From the NCBI RefSeq assembly GCF_030142045.1, contig NZ_CP126242.1:868001-932000 (forward strand): a stretch of 64,000 nucleotides of DNA, read 5' to 3'. Of this stretch, positions 1-9,509 are shown in pieces; position 1 is the stretch's first letter; each line of letters starts with the position of its first letter. The notes under the pieces are model-generated. The model saw only the letters and a list, made by a program, of their open reading frames with translations, made no database searches and had not been told where the DNA came from. The translations under genes and the position numbers were made by a program. This DNA is from Arthrobacter sp. zg-Y919 (GTDB lineage: Bacteria > Actinomycetota > Actinomycetes > Actinomycetales > Micrococcaceae).

Positions 1-1006
1 GTTTGTCCTGCACCGGCACCTCACGGTCCTGACGTGGCTGGGGGAATGGGAGCAGCTGCAGCAGTGCGTCGCCTCTGCGGATTCCCCCGACCAACGCACG
101 CTGTTGCATTCCGGCGGCTTCGCAGACTTCTCCGTGGGGATTGGCCACCTGCGCGCCGGGTCCCTGGAAGATGCCGTAAAGGACTTTTGTGCAGCGGCCG
201 AAGCAGCTGCGATCAATGATCCTGAAGGTATTCTCCCGCTGTCCCTGGCACTTGGCTCCTTTGCCGCAGGCAGCCTGGGCCACCGGGACCTCGCTTCGCG
301 GCTGCTTGAAACCGCAGAGCGGACAGCCCCGCGGGGAGCCGAGCATTACCAGCTGCTGGCCGAAGGCATCCTGGCCGGTGGAAGGCTCGCCCGGAATTCA
401 GACGATGCTGCCCTGCACGAACTGCGGAACGCGGCCGCCGCCGCGCAGGAGCGGTCATTCACCGCCACGGAATTCACCCTGCGCCATTTCGCGATGCGCA
501 TGGGTGATTTCTCCGATGCCGGGCGGCTGTTGAAGGTAACAGAAGGATTCGAAGGTCCGCAGGCGCCCGCGTTGAACCGGGTGGCGCGCGCCGTCGTCGA
601 CCAGGACAGTGCGGCGCTGGTGGCGCTGGCCTCGGACCCGGACCCGGAACTGGACCCGCAGCTGGCACGCCAGTGCCTGCTTGAAGCCCAGCGCCTTGCC
701 CGCAGGAATGATGACCGTGTACTGCTGAACCGGATACAACGGCTGCTGGGGCGGAACGGCGGCGGCAGCCGCGGTGCGCTTCCCCAGCTGACCCGGCGGG
801 AACGCGACGTCGCGGCGCTGGTAGCGGCCGGACAGCGCAACGCCGACATTGCCAAGGCATTGAAACTCTCCGTCCGGACCGTGGAAGGCCACATCTACCG
901 GATCTACGAAAAGCTCGGGATCAGCCGCCGGGATGAACTGAAAGCCCGGTTCCCCCTGCTGGACCACCCCTCCGGCGGCTGGAGCCGACCGTTGCCGGCC
1001 GAGTAA
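1..1006 (+). CDS. LuxR-type transcriptional regulator, 5' end outside window
   Basis: The reading frame is open from base 2 to the stop at 1006, so about 334 C-terminal residues of a longer protein are present. The last 65 or so residues are a typical LuxR/GerE helix-turn-helix: LTRRERDVAALVAAGQ, then a recognition helix with SVRTVEGHIYRIYEKLGI. The preceding part is alanine- and leucine-rich helical repeat sequence, like the TPR-type region of MalT/LAL regulators. Any N-terminal ATPase domain would lie upstream and cannot be judged. It is the first of four similar regulators in a row, which suggests local duplication. The effector and target genes are unknown. Confidence 0.85.
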   Translation, partial: FVLHRHLTVLTWLGEWEQLQQCVASADSPDQRTLLHSGGFADFSVGIGHLRAGSLEDAVKDFCAAAEAAAINDPEGILPLSLALGSFAAGSLGHRDLASRLLETAERTAPRGAEHYQLLAEGILAGGRLARNSDDAALHELRNAAAAAQERSFTATEFTLRHFAMRMGDFSDAGRLLKVTEGFEGPQAPALNRVARAVVDQDSAALVALASDPDPELDPQLARQCLLEAQRLARRNDDRVLLNRIQRLLGRNGGGSRGALPQLTRRERDVAALVAAGQRNADIAKALKLSVRTVEGHIYRIYEKLGISRRDELKARFPLLDHPSGGWSRPLPAE

Positions 1007-1368
1007 TTTGCTGCACAAACACCAGTAGCTTTTACTCGGGTGCCGCTGTTGGAGGGTTCGTAGCGTTAGAAGCGCAACTCAAGGTCCAACCGGACCGCAG
1101 CGGGCACATCCAGGGCACATCTGGCATTATCCAGAGCTCAACGGGCGGCCCACTGCACCGGTACCTCGGGTCCCATATACGGAGCCGGCGGCGTCGATGC
1201 CCTCTGAGACCGGGGCGTCCCCCCAGCCGCCGCCGGCTCCTTCCCGGAACATTCCATGGCGCTGCCCAATGGACGCTGGCCGATTTGGCGCCGGCTGACC
1301 CACAACGCTGACCCACTACAAGACCGTGACGCAACAGCGGCGGGTGACGCCGGCGGAGGAGCCGTTCG
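1007..1368. other. Intergenic region between two LuxR-type regulators
   Basis: About 360 bases without a supported gene. It holds a long hairpin (see 1181-1240) and a TACTCGGGTGCC element at 1031-1042, similar to one upstream of the next-but-one regulator. Longer frames here lack a ribosome binding site and oppose the general coding pattern. Confidence 0.5.
1181..1240 (+). terminator. Hairpin downstream of first LuxR gene
   Basis: Perfect 13-base arms (GGAGCCGGCGGCG at 1181-1193 and its complement at 1228-1240) enclose a 34-base loop. Only two T residues follow and the loop is long, so an intrinsic terminator is possible but not certain. It could also be a structured leader element for the gene at 1369. 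Confidence 0.35.
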
Positions 1369-3585
1369 ATGGAAGTTGCCGGACGCCCACTGCACCGTGA
1401 AGACAGCCGCCCCGAAGACAGCCGGAACCCCGGTAACGAAGCCGGTTTCCGTCCGGGCGTCCCTGTGCTGGCCCAGATGAAGTATGCCGCGGCCCGTGCA
1501 ATTGAAGCACTCTCGGAAGGCAAGAGTGTTGTGGTCACGGGGGCACCGGGAACAGGTAAATCCACTGTTATGGCCGGCGTCCTGGCCGGCCTGGGCAGTG
1601 GTTATTCGGTGCTGCAGCTTCGCGGAGCAGCATCGTGGTCCGGCAGGCCGTTCGACGGACTGCTCTGGCTGTTGAGCGAGCTTCCGCCCGAGTCCCTCTC
1701 GGATCCGGTCTATGTCCTCCAATACGTCCGGAGCGTGTTCCGGGAAAGGGCGACCGGTCGCACGCTGGTTCTTGCCGTGGAGAACATAGAGGATCTGGAT
1801 GGGGCAACCACTGCCGTCCTCCTTCAACTGTGCAGGGCGGGTTCGGCGCTCATCCTGTGCACCGTCCGGGACCTGTCCGCCTGCACCGGGGAATTCGTCC
1901 GGTGGTGGGCCGAAGACGGGGTGCATAAGGAGAGTCTCGAGGCGCTGCGTCCCAGTGGAACCCGCGCCTTGCTGGAGGGGTTGGCAGGAGGAGCGGTTTC
2001 GAGCCGGCTAGTGGCGCAGGTGCAGGCGAGAAGCCGGGGTAATCCGCTGCTCTCGGCATTGTTCCTCCGCGAACAAATGGACGCCGGGACGGTCCTGCGC
2101 AGGCGGGGGACCTGGGTATGGACGGGAGCGGTGTCATATTCCGGGGTACTGGCGGAACGGGTGGAGGCAGAGACCGGTGGACTGTCCGCGGAGGAACGGT
2201 ACGCTGCGGACGTACTGGCCGTCAGCGGCTCCCTTCCGTTGCTCCAGCTTCTGGAGCTCGCCGACCCGCCGGCTGTGGAACGCCTGGAACAGGATCTCCT
2301 GATTGCCTCCGGTCCGGTCCGGACGGTTCAGCTTAAGGATCCGCTGCTTGCCGAGGCCGCGGCGGCACTGGTCGCGCCGACCCGTGCCGCGGAAATCCGG
2401 TCCCGGCTGGAGACAGTGCGGGAGCTGTATGCCTCCGGAGCCGGAAACGAACCGCAAACTGCTGCAGCGGCACGGACAGCCGCACTGAACGCCAGGGATC
2501 TGTCCCTGCGCGGGCGATGGGCAGAAGCCGCAGCAGCCGCACAGGTCTGCCGGGAATTGATGGAAAAATCCGCCGGGGCCGGAAGCTGGAGCCGGGAGCT
2601 GTTGTCGGAACTGTTTTGCGTGTACGTGCGCTGTGGCGACTTGCGGCAGGCCGCCGCCCTTCTGGCACAGACGGATGAGGCCGCCGTTGAACTCCATGGC
2701 GGCAACGATCTGTGCGAGGGCATTGTGCAGGTCCTCGGTGGGCGGGCGGACCGTGCGCTGGACTACCTGCAGCGGGCACTCGCCCAGCTCGAGGAGGAAG
2801 GCCCCGCAGACCTGCTTCCCCTCGCGGAAACGGCGGCAGCCTATGCATGCCTCCTGCTTAACGACGGCGATGCTGCCCGGGGTTATCTTGCGGCGGCGGA
2901 CCAGGCATCCGGACTGGCCGATGCAGGGGTCTCCCAGCCGGGGGGAGGACTTGCCCGGCGCTTTGCCTGGCTGTGCGCTGCGCGCGGCGCGGCTTTCCAC
3001 GGCGAAACAGAGAGGCCGGTGGACGTGGGTTCCGGCGGAGCCGGGGAAGACCTTTCCGGCGCCATGCTCGCACTGGCAACGGCGGCGCTGCAGGGCTGTG
3101 CGGATGCCGCCGTCGAACTTGGGGAAGCGGCGGCCGCCTGCAGCGGGGATGCAGCGGATTTGTACGCGGAACTGGCTGAGGGACTTGCCGCGTCCCGTCC
3201 CGCCAGCATGCTCCACGCCGCGGAGAGAGCGCATGGTCTGGGGCAATACCGGATGGCGTATGAGGCGGCCCGGGGAGCCTCCCGGCTGGCCCGCGAGCAG
3301 TCAGCGCGTTCCCTGCTCCGCGCCGCGCGACGGATCGAGAACGTCAGTTACCGGATGCTCAGTGCAGCACATTCGGTGGCCGACAGGCTGCCGGAACTGT
3401 CGGACTTTGAACGGGGACTGGCCCTGGAGGCGGCCGGCGGTAAAAGCAGTTCTCAGCTGGCTGCCAGCCTGCACCTGTCACCCCGGACCATCGACTGGCA
3501 CCTGGGCCGCATCTTCCAGAAGCTGCGGGTGACGGGCCGTGCGGAACTGCGCGAGTGTCTCGAGCCGGAGCGCACGCAGCTCTGA
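1369..3585 (+). CDS. Large LuxR-type regulator with ATPase domain
   Basis: A 738-residue protein of LAL (MalT-like) layout. The Walker A motif GAPGTGKST is at residues 58-66 and a Walker B-like LVLAVENIEDLD at about 133-144. A long helical middle region follows, then a C-terminal LuxR HTH (LSPRTIDWHLGRIFQKL). The start is set by GGCGGAGGAG about 7 bases before the ATG. The Walker B carries Glu where the paralogues downstream have Asp. The HTH is the most divergent of the four, with DWH in place of EGH. It probably senses a ligand through the ATPase and helical domains, but the ligand cannot be inferred. Confidence 0.85.
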   Translation: MEVAGRPLHREDSRPEDSRNPGNEAGFRPGVPVLAQMKYAAARAIEALSEGKSVVVTGAPGTGKSTVMAGVLAGLGSGYSVLQLRGAASWSGRPFDGLLWLLSELPPESLSDPVYVLQYVRSVFRERATGRTLVLAVENIEDLDGATTAVLLQLCRAGSALILCTVRDLSACTGEFVRWWAEDGVHKESLEALRPSGTRALLEGLAGGAVSSRLVAQVQARSRGNPLLSALFLREQMDAGTVLRRRGTWVWTGAVSYSGVLAERVEAETGGLSAEERYAADVLAVSGSLPLLQLLELADPPAVERLEQDLLIASGPVRTVQLKDPLLAEAAAALVAPTRAAEIRSRLETVRELYASGAGNEPQTAAAARTAALNARDLSLRGRWAEAAAAAQVCRELMEKSAGAGSWSRELLSELFCVYVRCGDLRQAAALLAQTDEAAVELHGGNDLCEGIVQVLGGRADRALDYLQRALAQLEEEGPADLLPLAETAAAYACLLLNDGDAARGYLAAADQASGLADAGVSQPGGGLARRFAWLCAARGAAFHGETERPVDVGSGGAGEDLSGAMLALATAALQGCADAAVELGEAAAACSGDAADLYAELAEGLAASRPASMLHAAERAHGLGQYRMAYEAARGASRLAREQSARSLLRAARRIENVSYRMLSAAHSVADRLPELSDFERGLALEAAGGKSSSQLAASLHLSPRTIDWHLGRIFQKLRVTGRAELRECLEPERTQL

Positions 3586-3880
3586 ATTGCTGCCGCCGAT
3601 TGCGTGCGGGCACAGGGTTGCAAGTGGTTTGGACCCATGAATTACGTAGAGGGGCACTGGGTGAACCCTCGATTTCCAAGTAACCGCGTATTGCGACTAG
3701 GGAGCGCTACTCGTGTAGCACCCGGGGGCCCTTCCTACTCTGGTGCCCAGCAGCAGCGGCGGGTCCGCAGCGGCACCCGCATGGCGGTGGTGCCGTGCTG
3801 CGGATCCATCCCAGGAACCTGTTCCAGAACCGCTTGTACGTGAACCGAAAAACCTGAACCGACAGAAACCGGGTCTCAAA
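3586..3880. other. Intergenic region upstream of third LuxR gene
   Basis: This stretch contains GCTAC-TCGT-GTAGC, a small palindrome at 3708-3721, and TACTCTGGTGCC at 3736-3747, which matches 11 of 12 bases of an element upstream of the previous regulator. The downstream frame stays open back into this region with an unlikely Trp/Pro/Arg-rich composition, so it is probably leader DNA. Confidence 0.4.
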
Positions 3881-6640
3881 GTGCAGCCTCATGATGATCA
3901 GCCGTCCTTCAACCATCTATCCACTGCCGACCTGCCGGCCGCTGCAGTGAATGCTGCAGTGAACGCCGCGGCCCGGCAGGGGGCACAGTCCGCCGTCGTG
4001 GGCAGGACAGAGCTGCTGGAGGAAATCCTGCGGCACCTGTCGGGGGCCGCCCGGGGGTCCGGCTGCCTCCTGGTGGGGGAGGCGGGCATCGGCAAGACCG
4101 CCGTGATGCAGCACGTACTTCGAAACCTGCAGGAAGATACCTACATTGTGCAGGTGCGTGGCTCGGAGTTCGCGGGGCGTACGCCCTTCGGTGCGCTGAC
4201 GTTCCTGCTCTCGGACCTGGACCCGGAGCTTTCCACCCATCCGGTGATGATCCTGCGCGGACTGACCAGGCTGGTTGCGGAACGTTCCGGCGGGCGGCCC
4301 GTCCTCCTGGCCGTGGACAACGCCGAGGAGCTTGACGAGTTCTCCGCCATGGTACTTACCCAGATGGTACTCAACCGCAGTGCGGGGATGCTCGTGGCGT
4401 TCCGCGACTTCAGTTCAGCTCCGGCGGAATTCGCCGGGCTGTGGCGTGACGGCATTCTCGCCCGGGTGGATCTTGAACCTTTGAGCGTGTCGGAAACCGC
4501 CGCGTATCTCGGTTCGCTGCTGGGAGGTACGGTCTCGCGGGCAGCTGCGGCCGCTGTCCATGGCTACGCCGGTGGCAACCCGCACCTGCTCTCCCTGGCA
4601 CGGACGGACTTCCAGGACGCAGGACGGCTCCGGCAGCATAACGGCTGCTGGATCCTTGCACCAGGCCAGGAGCTGCACGGCGGACGGGTGGCCTCAGCAG
4701 TCATGGGCAGTCTTGCCGGCCTGACGCCCGCACAGACACGTTTGCTGCAGCTGCTGTCCATGGCGGAGTCGCTTCCGCTTCCTGTTGTCCTTTCGAGGCT
4801 GGACAGCCCGGACCTGGATGCATTGCAGGAACAGGGAATAGTCACCCTCGATGCACGTCCGGTTCCGGATGTGCTGATTACGAGCCCGGTAACGGCACGG
4901 TCTGTCCGTGCTGGACTGAGCCGTGCACGGCAGCGCCAGCTTTTCGAAGAACTCGCGCCGGCATTGAACGAGGGGCTGGTCCTGGATCCACTCGTCCTGG
5001 CCCGCTGGCTGAACGGAATCGGCGAACTGCCTGCCCCGGAGCTGGTGCTGCGGGCGGCGCGCCAGGCCACCGACTCGGGACAGCCGGAGGCCGCCGTCGG
5101 GTTGCTGTCAGCAGCCTTCGACGGGGAGGGGACTGCCGGGGCCGCCGTCGAGCTGGCGCGGGCGCGCACGGCACAAGGGGAATACGGGGCAGCCCTGGGA
5201 GTGCTTGCCCGCTTCCGCGGCAGCGACTCGGTTCCCTCGGCCGAGGACCGGATCCGGCTGCAGCTCGCCGAAGGACGGGTGCTGTGCATCCAGGCAACAG
5301 GGCTGCGCGACCCCCGCTCCACGGAGGCTCCCACGGAACCGGCCAGGATGCGGCACACGGACCTCTTCGAACAGGCGGAACGGGAAATCGGTGCGCTCGC
5401 CACAGCGGACGGGGCGGATACCGCTGATCTGGTGCGGGAACTGGTCCTGGCCCGCGCCGAATGCCACTCCGCCCACGGCCGGTTCCAGGCGAATGCCTCC
5501 TACCTTGCCGATCTCGAGATCGCCGATACGGACTTCCGGATCCTGCGGGCCGCCTGGCTATGCGAGGCCTGGAGCATGACCAACCGCCAGGACGACGCCG
5601 TTGAACAGGCTGCACGGGTGGAACGCCAGCTTCAGGGCGCCGGGCTCAGCACCGGAACACGTATCCGGGTAGTCAGCAGGCTGCTGCATACGTACGCGCT
5701 GGCGGGAGCGCTTCCGGCCTGCGAACGGCTGCTGGCACGGTCGGCTGCGGACGGCATGGAGGGAACGTACACCGAGTTGGCCGAGGGGTTGCTGCATGCC
5801 TTCGCCGGCAGGCCCGAGGCCGCGCTCGCCGCCCTGACTCCCGCCGTCAGCCAGTTGATGGCCAGCGGACCTGCCGCATTCCTTCCGCTGGCCGCGGCGG
5901 CGGCGGCGCACTGCCACGCGGCCGAGGGGCGGAGCGAGGAAGCCCGCCGCTACCTGCAGGTACAGCGTTCGGCGGCCGACGGCGGCCCCTGGGCGGTCCG
6001 GCGCGGTGCCCGGCATTTCGCGGCCCTCAGCGAAGCAGCGCTGGGATCGGAGACCGGCAGCGGACGCTTCTCATCCCTCGCCGCGCAGGACCACCGGCGG
6101 GGGGCCTACGCGTACGAACTCCTGGCCCGGTTTACCGCCATGCGGCTGGGGGATGAGGAGAGCCTGGATGATGTCCTCTCCGTGGCGGCGAACCAGCAGG
6201 GGGACTTCGCCGCGCTGTGCGAGCTGTACGCCAAAGGCCTGGGCAACGGGGACGCCCAGGTCCTGCTGCGGGCATCGGAGGTTGCCGCCGGGATTGGACA
6301 CGTACTGTTGGCCCGGGAAATCTCCGAGCATGCCTTGGGGATCGCCTCCGGGGCAGGTGACCGGGCGACCGTACGTTTTATCCACCGCAGCCGCCGGGTG
6401 GCAGCCACCGATGCACCGCCCGAAGCCGCCGACGAGTTCCTTGGCGCGCTGACTGCCCGGGAGCGCTCCATTGCACGGAAGGCAGTGGCCGGCACGAGCA
6501 ATAAGCAGATCGCCGAGGACCTGGGCATATCGGTGCGAACCGTCGAAGGGCATCTCTATCAGGTCTACTCCAAACTCCATGTCGGCAGCCGGCGGGAGCT
6601 CGCACGCACTATTGCTGAGCAGTCAGGGGCGAAGAAATGA
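3881..6640 (+). CDS. Large LuxR-type regulator with ATPase domain
   Basis: About 919 residues if the GTG at 3881 is used. The frame extends back to a GTG at 3743, but the extra 46 residues look non-coding and have no counterpart in the neighbours, so the start is uncertain. Walker A is GEAGIGKT (about residues 66-73 from 3881) and Walker B is PVLLAVDNAEELDE. Long alanine-rich helical repeats lead to a canonical LuxR HTH (ISVRTVEGHLYQVYSKL). The stop overlaps the start of the next regulator as ATGA, so the two are probably co-translated. Confidence 0.82.
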   Translation: MQPHDDQPSFNHLSTADLPAAAVNAAVNAAARQGAQSAVVGRTELLEEILRHLSGAARGSGCLLVGEAGIGKTAVMQHVLRNLQEDTYIVQVRGSEFAGRTPFGALTFLLSDLDPELSTHPVMILRGLTRLVAERSGGRPVLLAVDNAEELDEFSAMVLTQMVLNRSAGMLVAFRDFSSAPAEFAGLWRDGILARVDLEPLSVSETAAYLGSLLGGTVSRAAAAAVHGYAGGNPHLLSLARTDFQDAGRLRQHNGCWILAPGQELHGGRVASAVMGSLAGLTPAQTRLLQLLSMAESLPLPVVLSRLDSPDLDALQEQGIVTLDARPVPDVLITSPVTARSVRAGLSRARQRQLFEELAPALNEGLVLDPLVLARWLNGIGELPAPELVLRAARQATDSGQPEAAVGLLSAAFDGEGTAGAAVELARARTAQGEYGAALGVLARFRGSDSVPSAEDRIRLQLAEGRVLCIQATGLRDPRSTEAPTEPARMRHTDLFEQAEREIGALATADGADTADLVRELVLARAECHSAHGRFQANASYLADLEIADTDFRILRAAWLCEAWSMTNRQDDAVEQAARVERQLQGAGLSTGTRIRVVSRLLHTYALAGALPACERLLARSAADGMEGTYTELAEGLLHAFAGRPEAALAALTPAVSQLMASGPAAFLPLAAAAAAHCHAAEGRSEEARRYLQVQRSAADGGPWAVRRGARHFAALSEAALGSETGSGRFSSLAAQDHRRGAYAYELLARFTAMRLGDEESLDDVLSVAANQQGDFAALCELYAKGLGNGDAQVLLRASEVAAGIGHVLLAREISEHALGIASGAGDRATVRFIHRSRRVAATDAPPEAADEFLGALTARERSIARKAVAGTSNKQIAEDLGISVRTVEGHLYQVYSKLHVGSRRELARTIAEQSGAKK

Positions 6641-9390
6641 CGTATTGGGGGCAGGGCCGTCAGCTGTTCGGCCGGGACCGCGAACTTGCCGAAATCACTA
6701 ACCGCCTGCTGGAACCGGGGCTGCGCGGCGTCGTCCTTCTCGGGGCCGAGGGGATCGGCAAGTCGTCGCTTGCAGAATTGGCAGCGGAACGGCTGGGCTC
6801 CATCATGGCTCCCTACTACGTGTGCGGAAGCCCCGTATTGTCACGGATGCAGTACGGCATCCTCTCCACCTATCTGGGTGCCGCCACAGCCGCTGAAATG
6901 GAGTCTCCGCTTGCGGTGCTGAGAGCGGTGCGGGCGCATTTCCAGCGGCTTGCGGAAACCAGTGGGATGCAGACCCTGCTGGTGGTGGACAATGCCCAGC
7001 ACATTGACGAGGCCAGCGCCCACCTGCTCAGCCAGCTGGCCATGTCGGGGGAACTGCGGCTGATGGTTATTTCCCGGGCACGGGCACCAAGGATCCACGA
7101 GCTGCTCTCGCTGGCACGGGATGGTCTGCTGGCGCGGATAGACCTGGGTCCGTTGCCCCGCCAGGCAGTTCATGAGTTCTGTGTGAGCGTCCTCGGCGGG
7201 CCGGTGCTGCAGGCATCCAGTACCCTGCTGAGCCGGATGTCCGGCGGCAATCCGCTCTACGTCAAGGAACTGATGGCGCGCGCCCGGCGGCAGAAGCGGT
7301 TGATGGAGGTGAACGGGGCCTGGTACCTGACGGAGGAGCCGGACAGCCTCGACACCTCGCTGGTGGATCTGGTCAAGGGCATGCTTGCTTCCCGCAGCCC
7401 GGCGGAACGCCACGTCCTCGAGACCGTTGCCCTCGCCGAGCGCCTGCCGCGTTCCATCGTGTCTTCCGTCTCCGACGAAGAAGCCGTGCGCTCGTTGGTG
7501 ATCGACGGCATCCTGGAGATCCTGCCGGACCGGGACGAATCGGCGCACCTCGTGCAGCCGCTGCATGAAGACATTATCCGCAGCCTGGTCCCGGCGGCCC
7601 GCAGCGCCGAAATCCGTGCCCGGATCATGGAACGCTACCACCCCGGATCGCTGCAGGATCCCGGCGGGCCGGCAGCCCTGGACGCCCTGCTCCGCCACGC
7701 CGAGTGGGCAATGGACTGCGGCGAACGGCTTGCCCCGGAGGACCTGCTCGCGGCTGCCCGGGCGGCAAACGGGATGGGGGACGCTGCAAGGGGCCAGCGT
7801 TTCGCGTCCGCCGTGGATTCCCTTCCCCTCCGCAGGGCGGCGGAAGTGGAGGTTGCCGCTGCCTATGTATGGCAGGGCAGCTACGGCCTGGCCCGCACGC
7901 ACCTGGAAGCCCTGGCGGCCGTGGCTGACGACGCCGGCCCCTGGGATGAGCGCAGCCTTCAGCGGGGGGCTTTCACCACCGCGATGATGCTCCGCCAGAC
8001 CAACGCGCAGAGCACGGATGTGAACGCCCTGGCACACAGATGGATCGAAGTGGCGACAGGGCTGGTCCCGAAGGACGCGGCGTCCGCCCAAACCCCTCCC
8101 GGGGTGTCCGCCGGTGCGGGGGTGCTTACCGCCGCCGCGCTGATCCTCGACGGCGCGTATACCGAAGCCTGCAGCCGGCTGGCTGCGCTCGCCGCGGAAG
8201 AGGGTGAGCCGCAGACAATAGGCGACGCCGAGCGGGCACTGCTCATCCACGGGCTCTATGCGGAAGTCCTGGCGGCGTGCGGCGAGGTGGGGCAGGCGCT
8301 GCAGCAGGCGCAGGCCGCCACCAATCTGCTCGACGCCAGCGCCGGGCAGCTGAGGAGCTACTCGGGATTCGTGTTCGTACGCCATGCCCTGGCCCTGCTG
8401 CACGGCGGCCGGTTCGCCCAGCTGGAACAACTCATCACCCGGATGCATAACGGACCCCGCCACCTGCTGACCCTGCTGGGTGGAACGCTCGGCGTTTTCG
8501 AGGCGGCACTGGAAATCCACCGGGGCAGGCTGCATGAAGGGCTGCGGCGGCTCCGGCCGGCAGTGGAAGCACTGCGGGGGAGGGATCCTGAGTCGCTGCT
8601 TCCCTATGCGCTTGGACTGGCCGGCTACGCGTCAACGGTGGTCGGGGACGGCACCCCCGCCGCGGGGTTCGGGACCCAGGTGCACTCCGCCGGGTATACG
8701 GGTCCGCCGCATTTGTGGCTCACGGCTCAGGCGTACGCGGCGGCGGCTGAAGCTTCGCAGGCCACCGAGGGGCCCACCACCGGCGCGCTTGCCGGCCTTG
8801 CCGCCGAGGCGCGGGAGGCGGGACTCCGCAGCACTGAAAAGGACATCCTGGAACTGTGCCTCGCGGTGGGCGATCTGGGGCAGGTCACCCGGCTGGCCGA
8901 GTTGACGGCGGACTTCGAAGGAGGGGAAGCACAGGCACTGCATGCCTACGCCGCGGCAGTTGCTTCCGGCAATCCGGACCGCATGGTGGCGGCAGCGGAG
9001 GACGCCATCCGCGCCCAGAAGTACCTGGTCGCCGTGGAGAGCATTGGACACGCCATCCGGTTCTACGGGAACCACGGCAACCTGCGCCGGCAACGCGCGC
9101 TCATCCAGCAGCTGCGCCGGCGGCGGGAGGAACTGGCCGGAGTAACGGTGTCGTATCTGAGCCCGTCCCTGCATCTGGTCCGCCTGACCCGGCGGGAGCA
9201 CGAAATCGTGGACCTGCTGCTCTCCGGGGCGACCACCAAGGACATCGCTGCGCACTTCACCCTGTCGCAGCGGACCGTGGAGGGGCACGTGTACCGGATC
9301 TACGTAAAGCTGGGCATCAGCCGCCGGGCGGATCTGGAATCGGCGTACCGTGCGCTGGAGCCGGGCCCGCGCAGCGGCTCCCTGTTGTAG
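6637..9390 (+). CDS. Large LuxR-type regulator with ATPase domain
   Basis: A 917-residue protein overlapping the previous gene by four bases. Walker A is GAEGIGKSS at residues 36-44 and Walker B is TLLVVDNAQHIDE. A large helical sensor-like region follows, and the C-terminal LuxR HTH reads LSQRTVEGHVYRIYVKLGIS. This HTH closely resembles that of the first, partial regulator (RTVEGHIYRIYEKLGISRR), so these two may recognise similar DNA. It ends about 120 bases before sufS, with no clear terminator seen between. Confidence 0.87.
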   Translation: MTYWGQGRQLFGRDRELAEITNRLLEPGLRGVVLLGAEGIGKSSLAELAAERLGSIMAPYYVCGSPVLSRMQYGILSTYLGAATAAEMESPLAVLRAVRAHFQRLAETSGMQTLLVVDNAQHIDEASAHLLSQLAMSGELRLMVISRARAPRIHELLSLARDGLLARIDLGPLPRQAVHEFCVSVLGGPVLQASSTLLSRMSGGNPLYVKELMARARRQKRLMEVNGAWYLTEEPDSLDTSLVDLVKGMLASRSPAERHVLETVALAERLPRSIVSSVSDEEAVRSLVIDGILEILPDRDESAHLVQPLHEDIIRSLVPAARSAEIRARIMERYHPGSLQDPGGPAALDALLRHAEWAMDCGERLAPEDLLAAARAANGMGDAARGQRFASAVDSLPLRRAAEVEVAAAYVWQGSYGLARTHLEALAAVADDAGPWDERSLQRGAFTTAMMLRQTNAQSTDVNALAHRWIEVATGLVPKDAASAQTPPGVSAGAGVLTAAALILDGAYTEACSRLAALAAEEGEPQTIGDAERALLIHGLYAEVLAACGEVGQALQQAQAATNLLDASAGQLRSYSGFVFVRHALALLHGGRFAQLEQLITRMHNGPRHLLTLLGGTLGVFEAALEIHRGRLHEGLRRLRPAVEALRGRDPESLLPYALGLAGYASTVVGDGTPAAGFGTQVHSAGYTGPPHLWLTAQAYAAAAEASQATEGPTTGALAGLAAEAREAGLRSTEKDILELCLAVGDLGQVTRLAELTADFEGGEAQALHAYAAAVASGNPDRMVAAAEDAIRAQKYLVAVESIGHAIRFYGNHGNLRRQRALIQQLRRRREELAGVTVSYLSPSLHLVRLTRREHEIVDLLLSGATTKDIAAHFTLSQRTVEGHVYRIYVKLGISRRADLESAYRALEPGPRSGSLL

Positions 9391-9509
9391 CTCCGGCACG
9401 GGCGCCCACTAAGGCTGCACTCACATGCGGCCGGTGTTCCCTGCATGGAATGATTAGGGCAGACTTGTCTTGCGAAATGCCTCGGGCAGTCCCTAATTGA
9501 GGAGTTTTT

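Noticed and set aside
3743..3880. N-terminal extension of the third LuxR-type regulator
   Set aside because: Composition is unlike the rest of the protein and no ribosome binding site supports the GTG at 3743; kept only as an alternative start.
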